Assembly: GCA_009992615.1 (NCBI GenBank)
Contig: JAACVA010000210.1
Coordinates: 1 to 19,957, forward strand
Length of the DNA: 19,957 nucleotides
Source of the DNA: Rhodobacterales bacterium
Lineage (GTDB): Bacteria > Pseudomonadota > Alphaproteobacteria > Rhodobacterales > Rhodobacteraceae
Direction: 5' to 3'
Each line of letters opens with the position of its first letter. Position 1 is the first letter of the stretch. A model generated the notes under the pieces. It saw nothing but the letters and a program-made list of their open reading frames with translations, had not been told where the DNA came from and ran no database searches. Positions 1-7,259 of this stretch are shown here, one piece after another. Both the position numbers and the translations under genes were made by a program.

Positions 1-1
1 G

Positions 2-802
2 CTGGCGCTGGTCGGCGCGTCGATGGGGTTTCGGACCGTGATCGTGATCCCCGAGACGCAGAGCCAGGAGAAAAAGGACATGCTGCGGCTGGCCGGGGCA
101 GAGCTGGTGCAGGTCCCTGCGGTGCCCTACCGCAACATGAACAATTACATCCGCTATTCGGGCCGTCTGGCCGAGCAATTGGCGCGCACTGACCCCAATG
201 GCGTGATCTGGGCCAACCAGTTCGACAATGTCGCCAACCGGCAGGCGCATATCGAGACGACGGGGCCCGAGGTCTGGGCGCAGACCGGCGGCAAGGTCGA
301 TGGCTTTGTCTGCGCCGTAGGCTCTGGCGGGACGCTGGCGGGCGTGGCGATGGCGCTGCAACCCAAGGGGGTCAAGATCGGCCTGGCCGATCCCGATGGC
401 GCGGCGCTGCATGCCTTCTACACCACGGGCACGCTGAAATCCTCGGGCGACAGCATCACCGAAGGCATCGGGCAGGGGCGCATCACCGCCAACCTCGAAG
501 GGTTGACGCCCGATTTCAGCTACAACATCCCCGATGCCGAGGCGCTGCCGATCGTGTTCGACCTGCTCGCGCAGGAGGGGCTGTGTCTGGGCGGGTCATC
601 GGGCATCAACGTCGCCGGTGCGATCCGCATGGCGCGCGAGATGGGGCCGGGGCATACCATCGTGACCATCCTGTGCGACTATGGCACGCGCTACCAGTCC
701 AAGCTGTTCAACCCGGCCTTTCTGCGTGACAAGGGGCTGCCGGTGCCGGGATGGCTCGACCGGGGGCCGTCGTCCATCCCCGGCGTGTTCGAAGACGCAT
801 GA
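2..802 (+). CDS. cysK: Cysteine synthase A family protein (5' end outside window)
   Basis: This is a PLP-dependent enzyme expected to make L-cysteine from O-acetylserine and sulfide in the cytosol. The frame is open from base 2, so about 266 C-terminal residues are present of a family length near 340. The N-terminal part with the PLP-binding lysine and the GNTG-type substrate loop lies outside the window. Visible hallmarks are the PLP phosphate-binding loop GSGGT (bases 320-334), the motif SITEGIGQGRITANLEG, and GGSSGIN (bases about 590-610), which carries the serine facing the PLP ring nitrogen. The C-terminal stretch CDYGTRYQSKLFNPAFL is typical of the proteobacterial CysK-like branch. Its TGA stop overlaps the ATG of the next gene (ATGA), suggesting translational coupling. 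Cystathionine beta-synthase-like enzymes share the fold, but the C-terminal motifs favour cysteine synthase. Confidence 0.9.
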   Translation: MALVGASMGFRTVIVIPETQSQEKKDMLRLAGAELVQVPAVPYRNMNNYIRYSGRLAEQLARTDPNGVIWANQFDNVANRQAHIETTGPEVWAQTGGKVDGFVCAVGSGGTLAGVAMALQPKGVKIGLADPDGAALHAFYTTGTLKSSGDSITEGIGQGRITANLEGLTPDFSYNIPDAEALPIVFDLLAQEGLCLGGSSGINVAGAIRMAREMGPGHTIVTILCDYGTRYQSKLFNPAFLRDKGLPVPGWLDRGPSSIPGVFEDA

Positions 803-3234
803 GGGCTTGCGCGGCCCGGATGCGCGCGGCGCTCTGCCTTGCGCTGCTTGTGCTGGCATTGCCGCTGCATGCGCAGGAGGGCGAGGTGCCCCCGCAGCCC
901 GCCGCCGAGGCGGCAGAACCGGCCGCGGCCGCGCCCCAGGCAATCGAGGAAACGGCAATGCTCCGGGCGGCCGACTATGCCGACTGGCTGCGCACCGCTG
1001 CGCGGATCGAGACGATTTCCGAGACGGGGCGCGGATCGGGCTTTGCGCTGGAGCGCCTGCGCGCCGATGTGGTGATCTGGCGCGACCGGTTCCTGGCCGC
1101 GCAGGAGGTCAATGCCGCGCGCATCGCAACGGTCGAATTGCAGATCGCCGCGCTCGGCGCGGCACCCGCAGATGATGCCACCGCCGAAAACACCGCGATT
1201 GCCAACCGGCGTTCGGCGCTGCGCGCGCAACTCGCCCGGTTGCAGGCGCCGGTGGCGCTGGCGCGCGAGGCGCATGCGCATTCCAACGGGCTGATCGGCG
1301 AGATCGACAGCCTGATTCGCGCCCGCCAGACGCAGGTGCTGATGACGCGGGGCGTCTCGCCTCTTGACCCGCGGCAATGGCCCGGCGTGGCCGACGTTCT
1401 GAGCGCGCGCATGCAGGGCATCTGGAAAGAGGTCTCGACTACGGTGCGCAGCCCGGCGCGGATTGCACGCCTTGTTGCGGTCTGGCCCGGCGTTGCCTTT
1501 TCATTGCTCGTGGCGCTGGTGCTGCTCGCGCGCGGACCCGCCTGGGTGAACCGGGCGCGCAGTCATGTCGCTGCGCGCAACCTGCGCGGGCGCGGGCTTT
1601 GGGATTTCCTGATTTCTCTGGCGAGCATCGCCTTGCCTTATGGCGGCATCGTCGCGCTGAGTTCCGGCCTGTCGGGGAGCGAGCTTTTCGGGTTTCGCGC
1701 GCAATCCCTGATTGCCACGCTGCCCGAGGCGGGGGGCTATGTCATCCTGGCGCATTGGCTGGCGGGCCACCTGATGCAGCCTGACGGCGCGGGCCTGCCA
1801 TCCTTTGACATGGCGGCACAGCCGCGGGCCCGGGCGCGGCGGACGGCGGTGTGGCTGGGCTGGGTGCTGGGCGCAGGGGTGCTGTTGCGTGCGTTTCTGG
1901 CGACGGGCGAAACGCCATCGGCGATTGCGGCGGTGGTGTTTTTGCCGGTGCAGATCGCGATTTCGGTCCTGCTCTACCGTCTGGGGCGCAGCATGATCGG
2001 TCCGAAAGCCGTGGCCGGCTCTGAGGGTACGCAGGTCGGGCGCGGTGCTGCGACCCTTGTCGGGCGCGCGGCGATCCTGGTGGCTGTGGCCGGGCCCGTC
2101 CTGTCGATGGCGGGCTATGGCACGGCGGCCGAGGCGCTGATCTATCCCTTTGTCATGACCCTTGCCCTGATCGGTCTGGTCATCCTGTTGCAGCGGCTGG
2201 TATTCGACATCTACACCCTGCTCGTGCGGTCCGAAGAGGCGGCGCGCGATGCGCTGACGCCGCTGCTGATCGGATTTGTGCTGGCCATGCTGGCTGTGCC
2301 GGTGCTGGCGCTGATCTGGGGTGCGCGGATCGAGGACCTGTGGGAGGTCTGGACCCGGTTTCGCGAAGGCTATGCGATCGGCGACAGCCGCATTTCGCCC
2401 ACTGATTTCGTGATGTTCATCGTGATCTTTGTCATCGGCTACATGCTGACGCGGCTGGTGCAGCGCACGCTGCGCGGCACCGTCCTGCCAAAGACGCGGA
2501 TCGACATCGGCGGGCAGAATGCCATCGTGTCGGGCGTGGGCTATGTGGGGATCTTCGTTGCCGCGATCACGGCCATCACCAGCGCCGGCATCGACCTGTC
2601 GAACCTTGCCATCGTCGCGGGCGCGCTGTCGGTCGGGATCGGCTTTGGCCTGCAGAATATCGTGTCGAACTTTGTCTCGGGCATCATCCTGCTGATCGAG
2701 CGGCCGATCAGCGAAGGCGACTGGATCGAGGTCGGCGGCAAGATGGGCTATGTCCGCGACATCTCGGTCCGTTCGACCCGGATCGAGACATTCGACCGCA
2801 CCGATGTGATCGTGCCCAATGCCGACCTGGTGTCGGGGCAGGTGATCAACTGGACGCGCGGCAATTCGGTCGGCCGGGTGATCGTGCCGGTCGGCGTGGC
2901 CTATGGCACCGACAGCGAAAAGGTCACGGCGATCCTGCGCGAGATTGCCGAGGCCAACCCGATGGTGCTGCTGACGCCGCCGCCGACGATCGTGTTTCAG
3001 GGGTTTGGCGCGGATTCGCTCGACTTCGAGATCCGCGCCATCGTGCGCGACGTCAATTTCGGCCTGACCGTGCGCACCGAGATGAACCATGCCATCGTGA
3101 AACGCTTTGCGGCCGAGGGGATCGAGATCCCCTTTCCGCAGCGCGATGTCTGGCTGCGCAATCCCGAGACCTTGCGCCCGCCCGCAGCGCACCCGGCGCC
3201 CACCGCACAACCCGAGACGGACAAGCCCGCATGA
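799..3234 (+). CDS. MscS-family mechanosensitive channel with N-terminal DUF3772-like periplasmic region
   Basis: This is an inner-membrane channel expected to release solutes on hypo-osmotic shock. The start at 799 gives 811 aa and overlaps the upstream stop as ATGA; an in-frame ATG at 820 is an alternative. Residues 1-26 form a signal peptide (MRACAARMRAALCLALLVLA core, cut near HAQ). A Pro/Ala-rich linker and a helical, coiled-coil-prone periplasmic region (about 50-220) follow, matching the DUF3772 type seen in large MscS proteins. Several membrane segments fill about 235-560. The MscS pore and beta domain starts near residue 575, with pore helix sequence GIGFGLQNIVSNFVSG and then IERPISEGDWIEVGG. 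The last ~35 residues are Pro/Ala-rich. It is much longer than E. coli MscS (about 286 aa) and resembles the MscK/YbdG-like large class. The stop overlaps the alanyl-tRNA editing gene start, again as ATGA. Function in osmoprotection is inferred from family. Confidence 0.9.
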   Translation: MRACAARMRAALCLALLVLALPLHAQEGEVPPQPAAEAAEPAAAAPQAIEETAMLRAADYADWLRTAARIETISETGRGSGFALERLRADVVIWRDRFLAAQEVNAARIATVELQIAALGAAPADDATAENTAIANRRSALRAQLARLQAPVALAREAHAHSNGLIGEIDSLIRARQTQVLMTRGVSPLDPRQWPGVADVLSARMQGIWKEVSTTVRSPARIARLVAVWPGVAFSLLVALVLLARGPAWVNRARSHVAARNLRGRGLWDFLISLASIALPYGGIVALSSGLSGSELFGFRAQSLIATLPEAGGYVILAHWLAGHLMQPDGAGLPSFDMAAQPRARARRTAVWLGWVLGAGVLLRAFLATGETPSAIAAVVFLPVQIAISVLLYRLGRSMIGPKAVAGSEGTQVGRGAATLVGRAAILVAVAGPVLSMAGYGTAAEALIYPFVMTLALIGLVILLQRLVFDIYTLLVRSEEAARDALTPLLIGFVLAMLAVPVLALIWGARIEDLWEVWTRFREGYAIGDSRISPTDFVMFIVIFVIGYMLTRLVQRTLRGTVLPKTRIDIGGQNAIVSGVGYVGIFVAAITAITSAGIDLSNLAIVAGALSVGIGFGLQNIVSNFVSGIILLIERPISEGDWIEVGGKMGYVRDISVRSTRIETFDRTDVIVPNADLVSGQVINWTRGNSVGRVIVPVGVAYGTDSEKVTAILREIAEANPMVLLTPPPTIVFQGFGADSLDFEIRAIVRDVNFGLTVRTEMNHAIVKRFAAEGIEIPFPQRDVWLRNPETLRPPAAHPAPTAQPETDKPA

Positions 3235-3947
3235 CCGACCTTCTTTACCGCGACGACGCCTATCTGCGGGACGCGCCGGCCCGTGTGACCGCGCTGACCG
3301 ACGAGGGCGGCATCGTTCTGGACCGCAGCATTTTCTACCCGACGGGGGGCGGACAGCCGGGCGACAGTGGGCGGCTGGTCTGGGGCGACAGGATGATCGC
3401 GATTGCCACCACGATCCGCACCCGCGAGGGTGCGCTGGCGCTGGTCCCGGCCGAACCGTCGGCCCTGCCGGCGCCCGGCACGGAGGTGATGCAGCACCTC
3501 GACTGGGACCGCCGGCATCGCCACATGCGGGTGCACACGGCATTGCACCTCTTGTCGGTGGTGGTGCCGCTGCCGGTCACGGGCGGGGCGATCGCGGCGG
3601 ACAAGGGGCGGCTCGATTTCGACATGCCCGAGGCGCCGGACGATGTGCAGGCGATTGCCGATGCGGTCAACGCGCTGATCGCGCGCGATCTGGTGGTCAG
3701 CGAGGAATGGATCACCGAGGCCGCGCTCGACGCCAATCCGGCGCTGGTCAAGACGCTTTCGGTGCAGCCGCCGCGCGGGGCCGGGCGGATCAGGCTGGTC
3801 CGCATCGCCGACGCGGCCGCGACGGTCGATCTGCAACCCTGCGGTGGCACCCATGTGGCGCGGACCGGCGAGATCGGGCAGGTGACGATCGGCCGCATCG
3901 AGAAGAAGGGCAAGATCAACCGCCGCGTGACGCTGTTCTTGACCTGA
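3231..3947 (+). CDS. Alanyl-tRNA editing protein (AlaX type)
   Basis: This is a free-standing editing domain related to the AlaRS editing and C-terminal portion. The family hydrolyses mischarged Ser-tRNA(Ala), and sometimes Gly-tRNA(Ala), in the cytosol. The protein is 238 aa, so a medium-length AlaX rather than the short form. The zinc-binding signature is complete: HTALH at residues 102-106 (HxxxH) and CGGTH at 204-208 (CxxxH). The motif FYPTGGGQPGDSG at 35-47 is the glycine-rich motif of the longer AlaX forms. It overlaps the upstream channel gene by 4 bp (ATGA) and has a weak Shine-Dalgarno, consistent with translational coupling. Placement downstream of cysteine synthase is suggestive, since serine and O-acetylserine are its substrates' relatives, but a functional link is only inference. 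Confidence 0.93.
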   Translation: MTDLLYRDDAYLRDAPARVTALTDEGGIVLDRSIFYPTGGGQPGDSGRLVWGDRMIAIATTIRTREGALALVPAEPSALPAPGTEVMQHLDWDRRHRHMRVHTALHLLSVVVPLPVTGGAIAADKGRLDFDMPEAPDDVQAIADAVNALIARDLVVSEEWITEAALDANPALVKTLSVQPPRGAGRIRLVRIADAAATVDLQPCGGTHVARTGEIGQVTIGRIEKKGKINRRVTLFLT

Positions 3948-4000
3948 GGGGCGGTGGTTTCTACCGTCGGCACATCTTTGGTCGTGATGGAAACCCGATT

Positions 4001-4636
4001 GTGCCTGTGTCTTTGCGTCTCGTCCTGCCGTTCATGCTCCTGCCGTTCATGCTCCTGTCGGCCTCGCCGGTGGCGGCTGTCACATTCCAGGACTGCACCA
4101 AGGTGCAGATGGATTACATCGCGGGGGCGGTCAAAAGCGCGCAAAAGCTGTCGCTGCGCGCGGCGGCCGCGGTGGGCGACAGCGAAGATTACGCCCGCTG
4201 GTTCGGCACCTATTCGCGCGGCAATGCAGAGCGGGTGCGGCGGACGTTGAAGTCGATTGACCATGCGCTCGGCTCGGACCAGATGCGCGCGGTCTGTGCG
4301 CGGACCGGATATAGCGGCTGCGACTACGGCACCTATGCAAATGTAATCCCCGACCGCCCCTACAACATCAACCTGTGCGAGGCGTTTTTCAGGATGCCGA
4401 CGCTGATGTCGATGGTACCCGGCAGCGAAGAGCACCAGTCGGGCACCCGCGAGGGCACGCTGATCCACGAGATGAGCCATTTCTCTGTGGTGGGCGCCAC
4501 AAATGACGAATGCTATACGCGCGATGTCTGCACGGACATGGCCGCAGGCGACCCGCGCCGGGCGATCATCAACGCCGACAGCTATCAATACTTTGCCGAG
4601 GATACGGTGCGCTACCTTGCGCCTGTGGTGAAATAG
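4001..4636 (+). CDS. Secreted M35-like (aspzincin / lysine-specific) metallopeptidase
   Basis: This is a small exported protein expected to be a zinc endopeptidase outside the cytoplasm. I chose the GTG at 4001 (211 aa) because it supplies an Arg before the hydrophobic core of the signal peptide, which ends at about SPVAA-VTF. An ATG at 4034 would give 200 aa with a pure hydrophobic start. The active-site helix is HEMSH (residues 156-160), followed by GATND (165-169). This corresponds to the GTxD element of deuterolysin/aspzincin enzymes, whose Asp is the third zinc ligand. NADSYQYFAED (191-201) matches the C-terminal motif of the lysine-specific metallo-endopeptidase family. Six cysteines (32, 99, 107, 126, 171, 177) could form three disulfides. 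The gene follows the three-gene cluster by 53 bp and ends 4 bp from the convergent AI-2E family gene. Substrate is unknown. Confidence 0.8.
   Translation: MPVSLRLVLPFMLLPFMLLSASPVAAVTFQDCTKVQMDYIAGAVKSAQKLSLRAAAAVGDSEDYARWFGTYSRGNAERVRRTLKSIDHALGSDQMRAVCARTGYSGCDYGTYANVIPDRPYNINLCEAFFRMPTLMSMVPGSEEHQSGTREGTLIHEMSHFSVVGATNDECYTRDVCTDMAAGDPRRAIINADSYQYFAEDTVRYLAPVVK
4024..4057 (+). repeat. 15-bp direct repeat in the signal-peptide coding region
   Basis: The unit CCTGCCGTTCATGCT occurs twice in tandem (4024-4038, 4039-4053) with a 4-base partial third copy. It encodes LPFML twice and lengthens the hydrophobic core of the signal peptide by five residues. Each copy carries an in-frame ATG (4034, 4049). 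Confidence 0.85.
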
Positions 4637-4640
4637 CCGG

Positions 4641-5744
4641 TCAGGTCTTGGGCTCGGGCAGGCCCTCGCGCGAGAGCAGGATCGCGACGGGGCGCAGCGC
4701 GGGCACTTCGGAGCAGACAATCATCAGGGCGACCATGATCGGCACCGACAGGAACATGCCGGGGATGCCCCAGACCGCGCCCCAGAAGGCGAGCGAGATG
4801 ATGATGCCGAAGGAGGACAGCCGCAGCGCGCGGCCCATCAGCATCGGGTCGATCACGCTGCCGTTGACGAACTGGATCGCGCCGATGATCAGGAATACCG
4901 CCAGTGTGGTACTGCTGTCGCCAAGCTGCACATGGGCCACCAGCGCGACCAGCCCGGTTGCCACGATCGAGCCGACGTTGGGGATGTAGTTGAGAATGAA
5001 GGTGAGCACCCCCAGCGCGATGGCGAGGTCGAGGCCAAAGAGCACCGCCACCACATAAACCATCGCGCCGGTCACGACGCTGACGAGCGTCTTGACCAGC
5101 AGGTAATGGTTCACCCGCCGGATGATCGAGCCCACGATCTTGCCCACGCGGTCCGCCTGCACCTCGTCACCGAAGAAATTGACCAGCTTGGTCGAAAACC
5201 AGACGCGTTCGGCAAAGAGAAAGCCGACAAAGAGGATGATGAGCACGGTGCCCGACATCAGGTTGCCGGCCTGACCGGCTAGCGTGCTGAGGTAGGACGA
5301 CACCTCGACCCGGCGGATCGAAGCAAAGACCGCCGTCTCGATATCCTCGCCCAGAAAGGAAAACAGCGCGGCGATGGCCGATGGCGCGCGCTCGGTATAG
5401 CTCAGCGTCGTCACCAGCACGGTGTTGATCTGCGCAAGGATGATCGAGGTGAGCGTGAGCAGGGCCGCCGCGATCAGCGCCAGCGCCGCGACGCTGGCGA
5501 GCCAGTTGGGAATGCGCAATGGGCCGATCCGCTGGCGCGCGATGAAATTGATCGCATCGCTGGTGAGCGAGAACAGGACGATCGCAGTGGCCAGCGAGAT
5601 CAGCAGGAACCGCGCCTGCACCAGCAGGAACAGCACCACCGCAAAGGCGATGATGATGAGCGCGGTTGCCTGCACGCGCGATGGGTCTGCCGGCACATGG
5701 ACCTGCTGCGACGCATCGTTGCGGTGGAGAGGTTGCTTGTTCAT
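4641..5744 (-). CDS. AI-2E family transporter (PerM/TqsA-like membrane protein)
   Basis: This is a polytopic inner-membrane protein of the AI-2E (UPF0118) family, 367 aa when started at 5744 (MNKQPLHRN). In-frame codons further upstream give an unlikely Arg/Ser-rich extension. Paired membrane segments lie at about 25-62 and 82-112. A central soluble region (113-160) precedes segments at 161-180, 213-238, 238-270, 278-297 and 308-345. The family hallmark LNYIPNVGS sits at 251-259, followed by VIDPMLMGRALRLS (297-310). TqsA exports AI-2 in E. coli, but other members are Na+/H+ antiporters or uncharacterised, so the family name does not prove signal transport. It lies downstream of the truncated LuxR-type gene on the same strand, with a 138-bp gap that holds no clear terminator. 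No good Shine-Dalgarno is visible at the chosen start. Confidence 0.88.
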   Translation of the reverse strand: MNKQPLHRNDASQQVHVPADPSRVQATALIIIAFAVVLFLLVQARFLLISLATAIVLFSLTSDAINFIARQRIGPLRIPNWLASVAALALIAAALLTLTSIILAQINTVLVTTLSYTERAPSAIAALFSFLGEDIETAVFASIRRVEVSSYLSTLAGQAGNLMSGTVLIILFVGFLFAERVWFSTKLVNFFGDEVQADRVGKIVGSIIRRVNHYLLVKTLVSVVTGAMVYVVAVLFGLDLAIALGVLTFILNYIPNVGSIVATGLVALVAHVQLGDSSTTLAVFLIIGAIQFVNGSVIDPMLMGRALRLSSFGIIISLAFWGAVWGIPGMFLSVPIMVALMIVCSEVPALRPVAILLSREGLPEPKT

Positions 5745-5882
5745 CGGGCGGTGCAGACCATGGCGGCGCGTATCGGGACGCGAGGACAACTGAAGGGATG
5801 TGTTTGCAGGACTATGCGACAGCGACCGGCGAGAGGCAAGGAACACCACCCTCGCGACAGGCGAGGAACCGGTCCGGGCCGG

Positions 5883-6362
5883 TCAGGGATGGGTAAAGCG
5901 GATCGACATCTGGCGCAGCTCTTCGCGCGTCTCGGCCGACAATGCGCCGGCCTTGGCTGTTTCGTCATGCAGGGTGGCCACCTGTGCCGCGATGGCTGCG
6001 ATCTCGGCATCGGTAAACTCGCGGTCGGCCCGCGCGAAACCGGCCACGCTGCGGGTGCCGCCATTTTCGACCGCGCAGGCAAAACCATAGACCAGCCCAT
6101 GGGGGCGCGCCTTTTCAAGGACACCGACAGGATCATCGAGCATGGACCAGCGGATCGCGCCCGTATTCTCGAACCCCCAGCGCACGATCGGGTCGTGCAT
6201 GACAAAGCCGGACTGGGAGTAGATGTCGGTCCAGGTCTTGGAATAGGTCTGGAACAGGAAATCGGGACGGGTAAAACGGATGTGAAAGGCGATGGCAAAG
6301 CCCGCTGGGCTTTGCGCCTCGAGGGCGATGATGATGTCCCGTATCTTTTCGGCCGGCTCCAT
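5883..6362 (-). CDS. LuxR-type autoinducer-binding protein lacking the DNA-binding domain
   Basis: The 159-aa protein consists of the autoinducer-binding domain only. The five classical pocket positions (TraR W57, Y61, D70, P71, W85) match W44, Y48, D57, P58 and W72 with identical spacing. It is clearly paralogous to the neighbouring full-length LuxR: both share HDP(I/V)(V/I)RW, G-A-(I/V)-R-W and GFARADRE/GSFARADRE. The C-terminus (ALSAETREELRQM) lines up with the first helix of the partner's helix-turn-helix domain and then stops, so the recognition helix is absent. The next 138 bp hold no HTH-like sequence in any minus-strand frame. The start ATG at 6362 has a GAAAGG element upstream. It is transcribed divergently from luxR and sits upstream of the AI-2E gene. 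Known HTH-less relatives such as Agrobacterium TrlR act as dominant negatives; that role here is inference. Confidence 0.9.
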   Translation of the reverse strand: MEPAEKIRDIIIALEAQSPAGFAIAFHIRFTRPDFLFQTYSKTWTDIYSQSGFVMHDPIVRWGFENTGAIRWSMLDDPVGVLEKARPHGLVYGFACAVENGGTRSVAGFARADREFTDAEIAAIAAQVATLHDETAKAGALSAETREELRQMSIRFTHP

Positions 6363-6384
6363 GCGGCAGGACCTTTCTGCGTAA

Positions 6385-6403
6385 CAGGTTGCCGGCGATC
6401 CTG
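6385..6403. promoter_or_regulatory. Candidate operator in the divergent LuxR-type promoter region
   Basis: The 146-bp region between the two divergent LuxR-type genes holds an imperfect dyad, CAGG-N11-CCTG, about 19 bp long like known lux boxes. Only the outer arms are symmetric. The site is a weak candidate and no convincing -35/-10 pair could be placed. Confidence 0.25.
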
Positions 6404-6508
6404 CTGTGACACTAAGATCGGCAGATCAAGGCAGCGGGTTCGAGTGTAATGCGTTCCCGAAAACAAAAACAGCGCTTTGTCATGGGCGAGGGGCCCGGAG
6501 ACCAATTC

Positions 6509-7117
6509 ATGGCCAGACTTCTCGGCAAAGACGATCTGGCCATGCTGGCACCCGTTGGTCATTACATTGCCTTGCGCGTCGGTTTTGCCTTTCCGCTCGA
6601 AGAGGTGAATGCGCTGCCTCAGGACTGGGTCGAACATTACACGCTGCACCGTTTCATGCTGCATGATCCGGTGATTCGCTGGATCTACACCAATGTCGGG
6701 GCAGTCCGCTGGAGCGAGATCACGCTGGACGATCCGCTGGATGTCATGCGCAAGGCCCGCAATTTCGGGCTGAAATTCGGGGCTGCCATATGCGTATTTG
6801 ACGGAAACCCCGAAGGGCACCGGTCTTTCGGGTCTTTTGCGCGCGCCGACCGCGAGTATGAGGAGAGCGAGATCAGGCTGCTTGTCGCCTATCTGACAAG
6901 GCTTCACCGCGCCAAGGCGCCGCCGACCAATTTGACACAGGCCGAATTGCAGGCCCTGCATATGGTCAAGTCCGGCAAACGGCTCAAACAGATCGCGCAT
7001 GACCTTGGGGTGACGGAAGGGGCGGTAAAACAGCGGCTTAAGAACGCCAAGCTCAAGCTCTCGGCGCAGACCAGCGCGCAGGCGGCCGCGCTGGCGAGCG
7101 AATACGGGTTGATCTGA
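6509..7117 (+). CDS. luxR: LuxR family transcriptional regulator (autoinducer-binding + HTH)
   Basis: This is a quorum-sensing regulator expected to bind an acyl-homoserine lactone and control promoters, probably including luxI. I chose ATG 6509 (202 aa) because GGAG lies 8 bases upstream and the N-terminus then aligns with the truncated paralogue. In-frame ATGs at 6449 and 6482 lack a Shine-Dalgarno and would add 20 or 9 residues. Residues 1-135 form the ligand-binding domain with W40, Y44, D53, P54 and W68 in the classical spacing (TraR W57/Y61/D70/P71/W85). A short linker is followed by the LuxR-type HTH at about 142-200: LTQAELQAL, then KQIAHDLGVTEGAVKQRLKNA, ending ASEYGLI. The gene is followed after 142 bp by luxI in the same orientation. 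It is shorter than canonical LuxR (about 240-250 aa), but both domains are complete. Confidence 0.92.
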   Translation: MARLLGKDDLAMLAPVGHYIALRVGFAFPLEEVNALPQDWVEHYTLHRFMLHDPVIRWIYTNVGAVRWSEITLDDPLDVMRKARNFGLKFGAAICVFDGNPEGHRSFGSFARADREYEESEIRLLVAYLTRLHRAKAPPTNLTQAELQALHMVKSGKRLKQIAHDLGVTEGAVKQRLKNAKLKLSAQTSAQAAALASEYGLI

Positions 7118-7140
7118 AACAGACGGATCTTTGTCAATCT

Positions 7141-7166
7141 ACAACCCCAAGTAGAAACACGGTTGT
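7141..7166. promoter_or_regulatory. Candidate regulatory inverted repeat upstream of luxI
   Basis: ACAACC (7141-7146) and GGTTGT (7161-7166) form a perfect 6-bp inverted repeat with a 14-bp spacer between luxR and luxI. A second small dyad centred on GTTAAC lies at 7201-7214 (CCCTGTTAACAAGG). Either could be the binding site of the neighbouring LuxR protein. Neither matches the canonical lux box closely. Confidence 0.3.
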
Positions 7167-7259
7167 CGCTGCAATCATGGCGCCAGTTTTCTTGTGTCTG
7201 CCCTGTTAACAAGGCGGTTGAACGCTGGCTAAATGGACTCTCCAATAAGGAGAGCACTC

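Noticed and set aside
1501..3543. A 680-codon open frame on the minus strand across the channel and AlaX genes
   Set aside because: It is antisense to two genes with clear family motifs. Its translation is Arg/His/Gln-rich with no domain pattern, as expected from high-GC shadow frames.
4641..5744. AI-2 (furanone) signalling inferred from the AI-2E family name
   Set aside because: The family is broad, most members do not have a proven AI-2 role, and no luxS is in the window.
5745..5882. Possible decayed HTH segment after the truncated LuxR gene
   Set aside because: All three minus-strand frames were read and none resembles a LuxR-type HTH, so a simple recent frameshift of a full-length gene is not supported.
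5850..5883. Hairpins (CCTCG/CGAGG and ACCGG/CCGGT) as a terminator of the truncated LuxR gene
   Set aside because: The stems are only 5 bp, lack a U-tract and one overlaps the stop codon; such stems are common by chance at this GC content.
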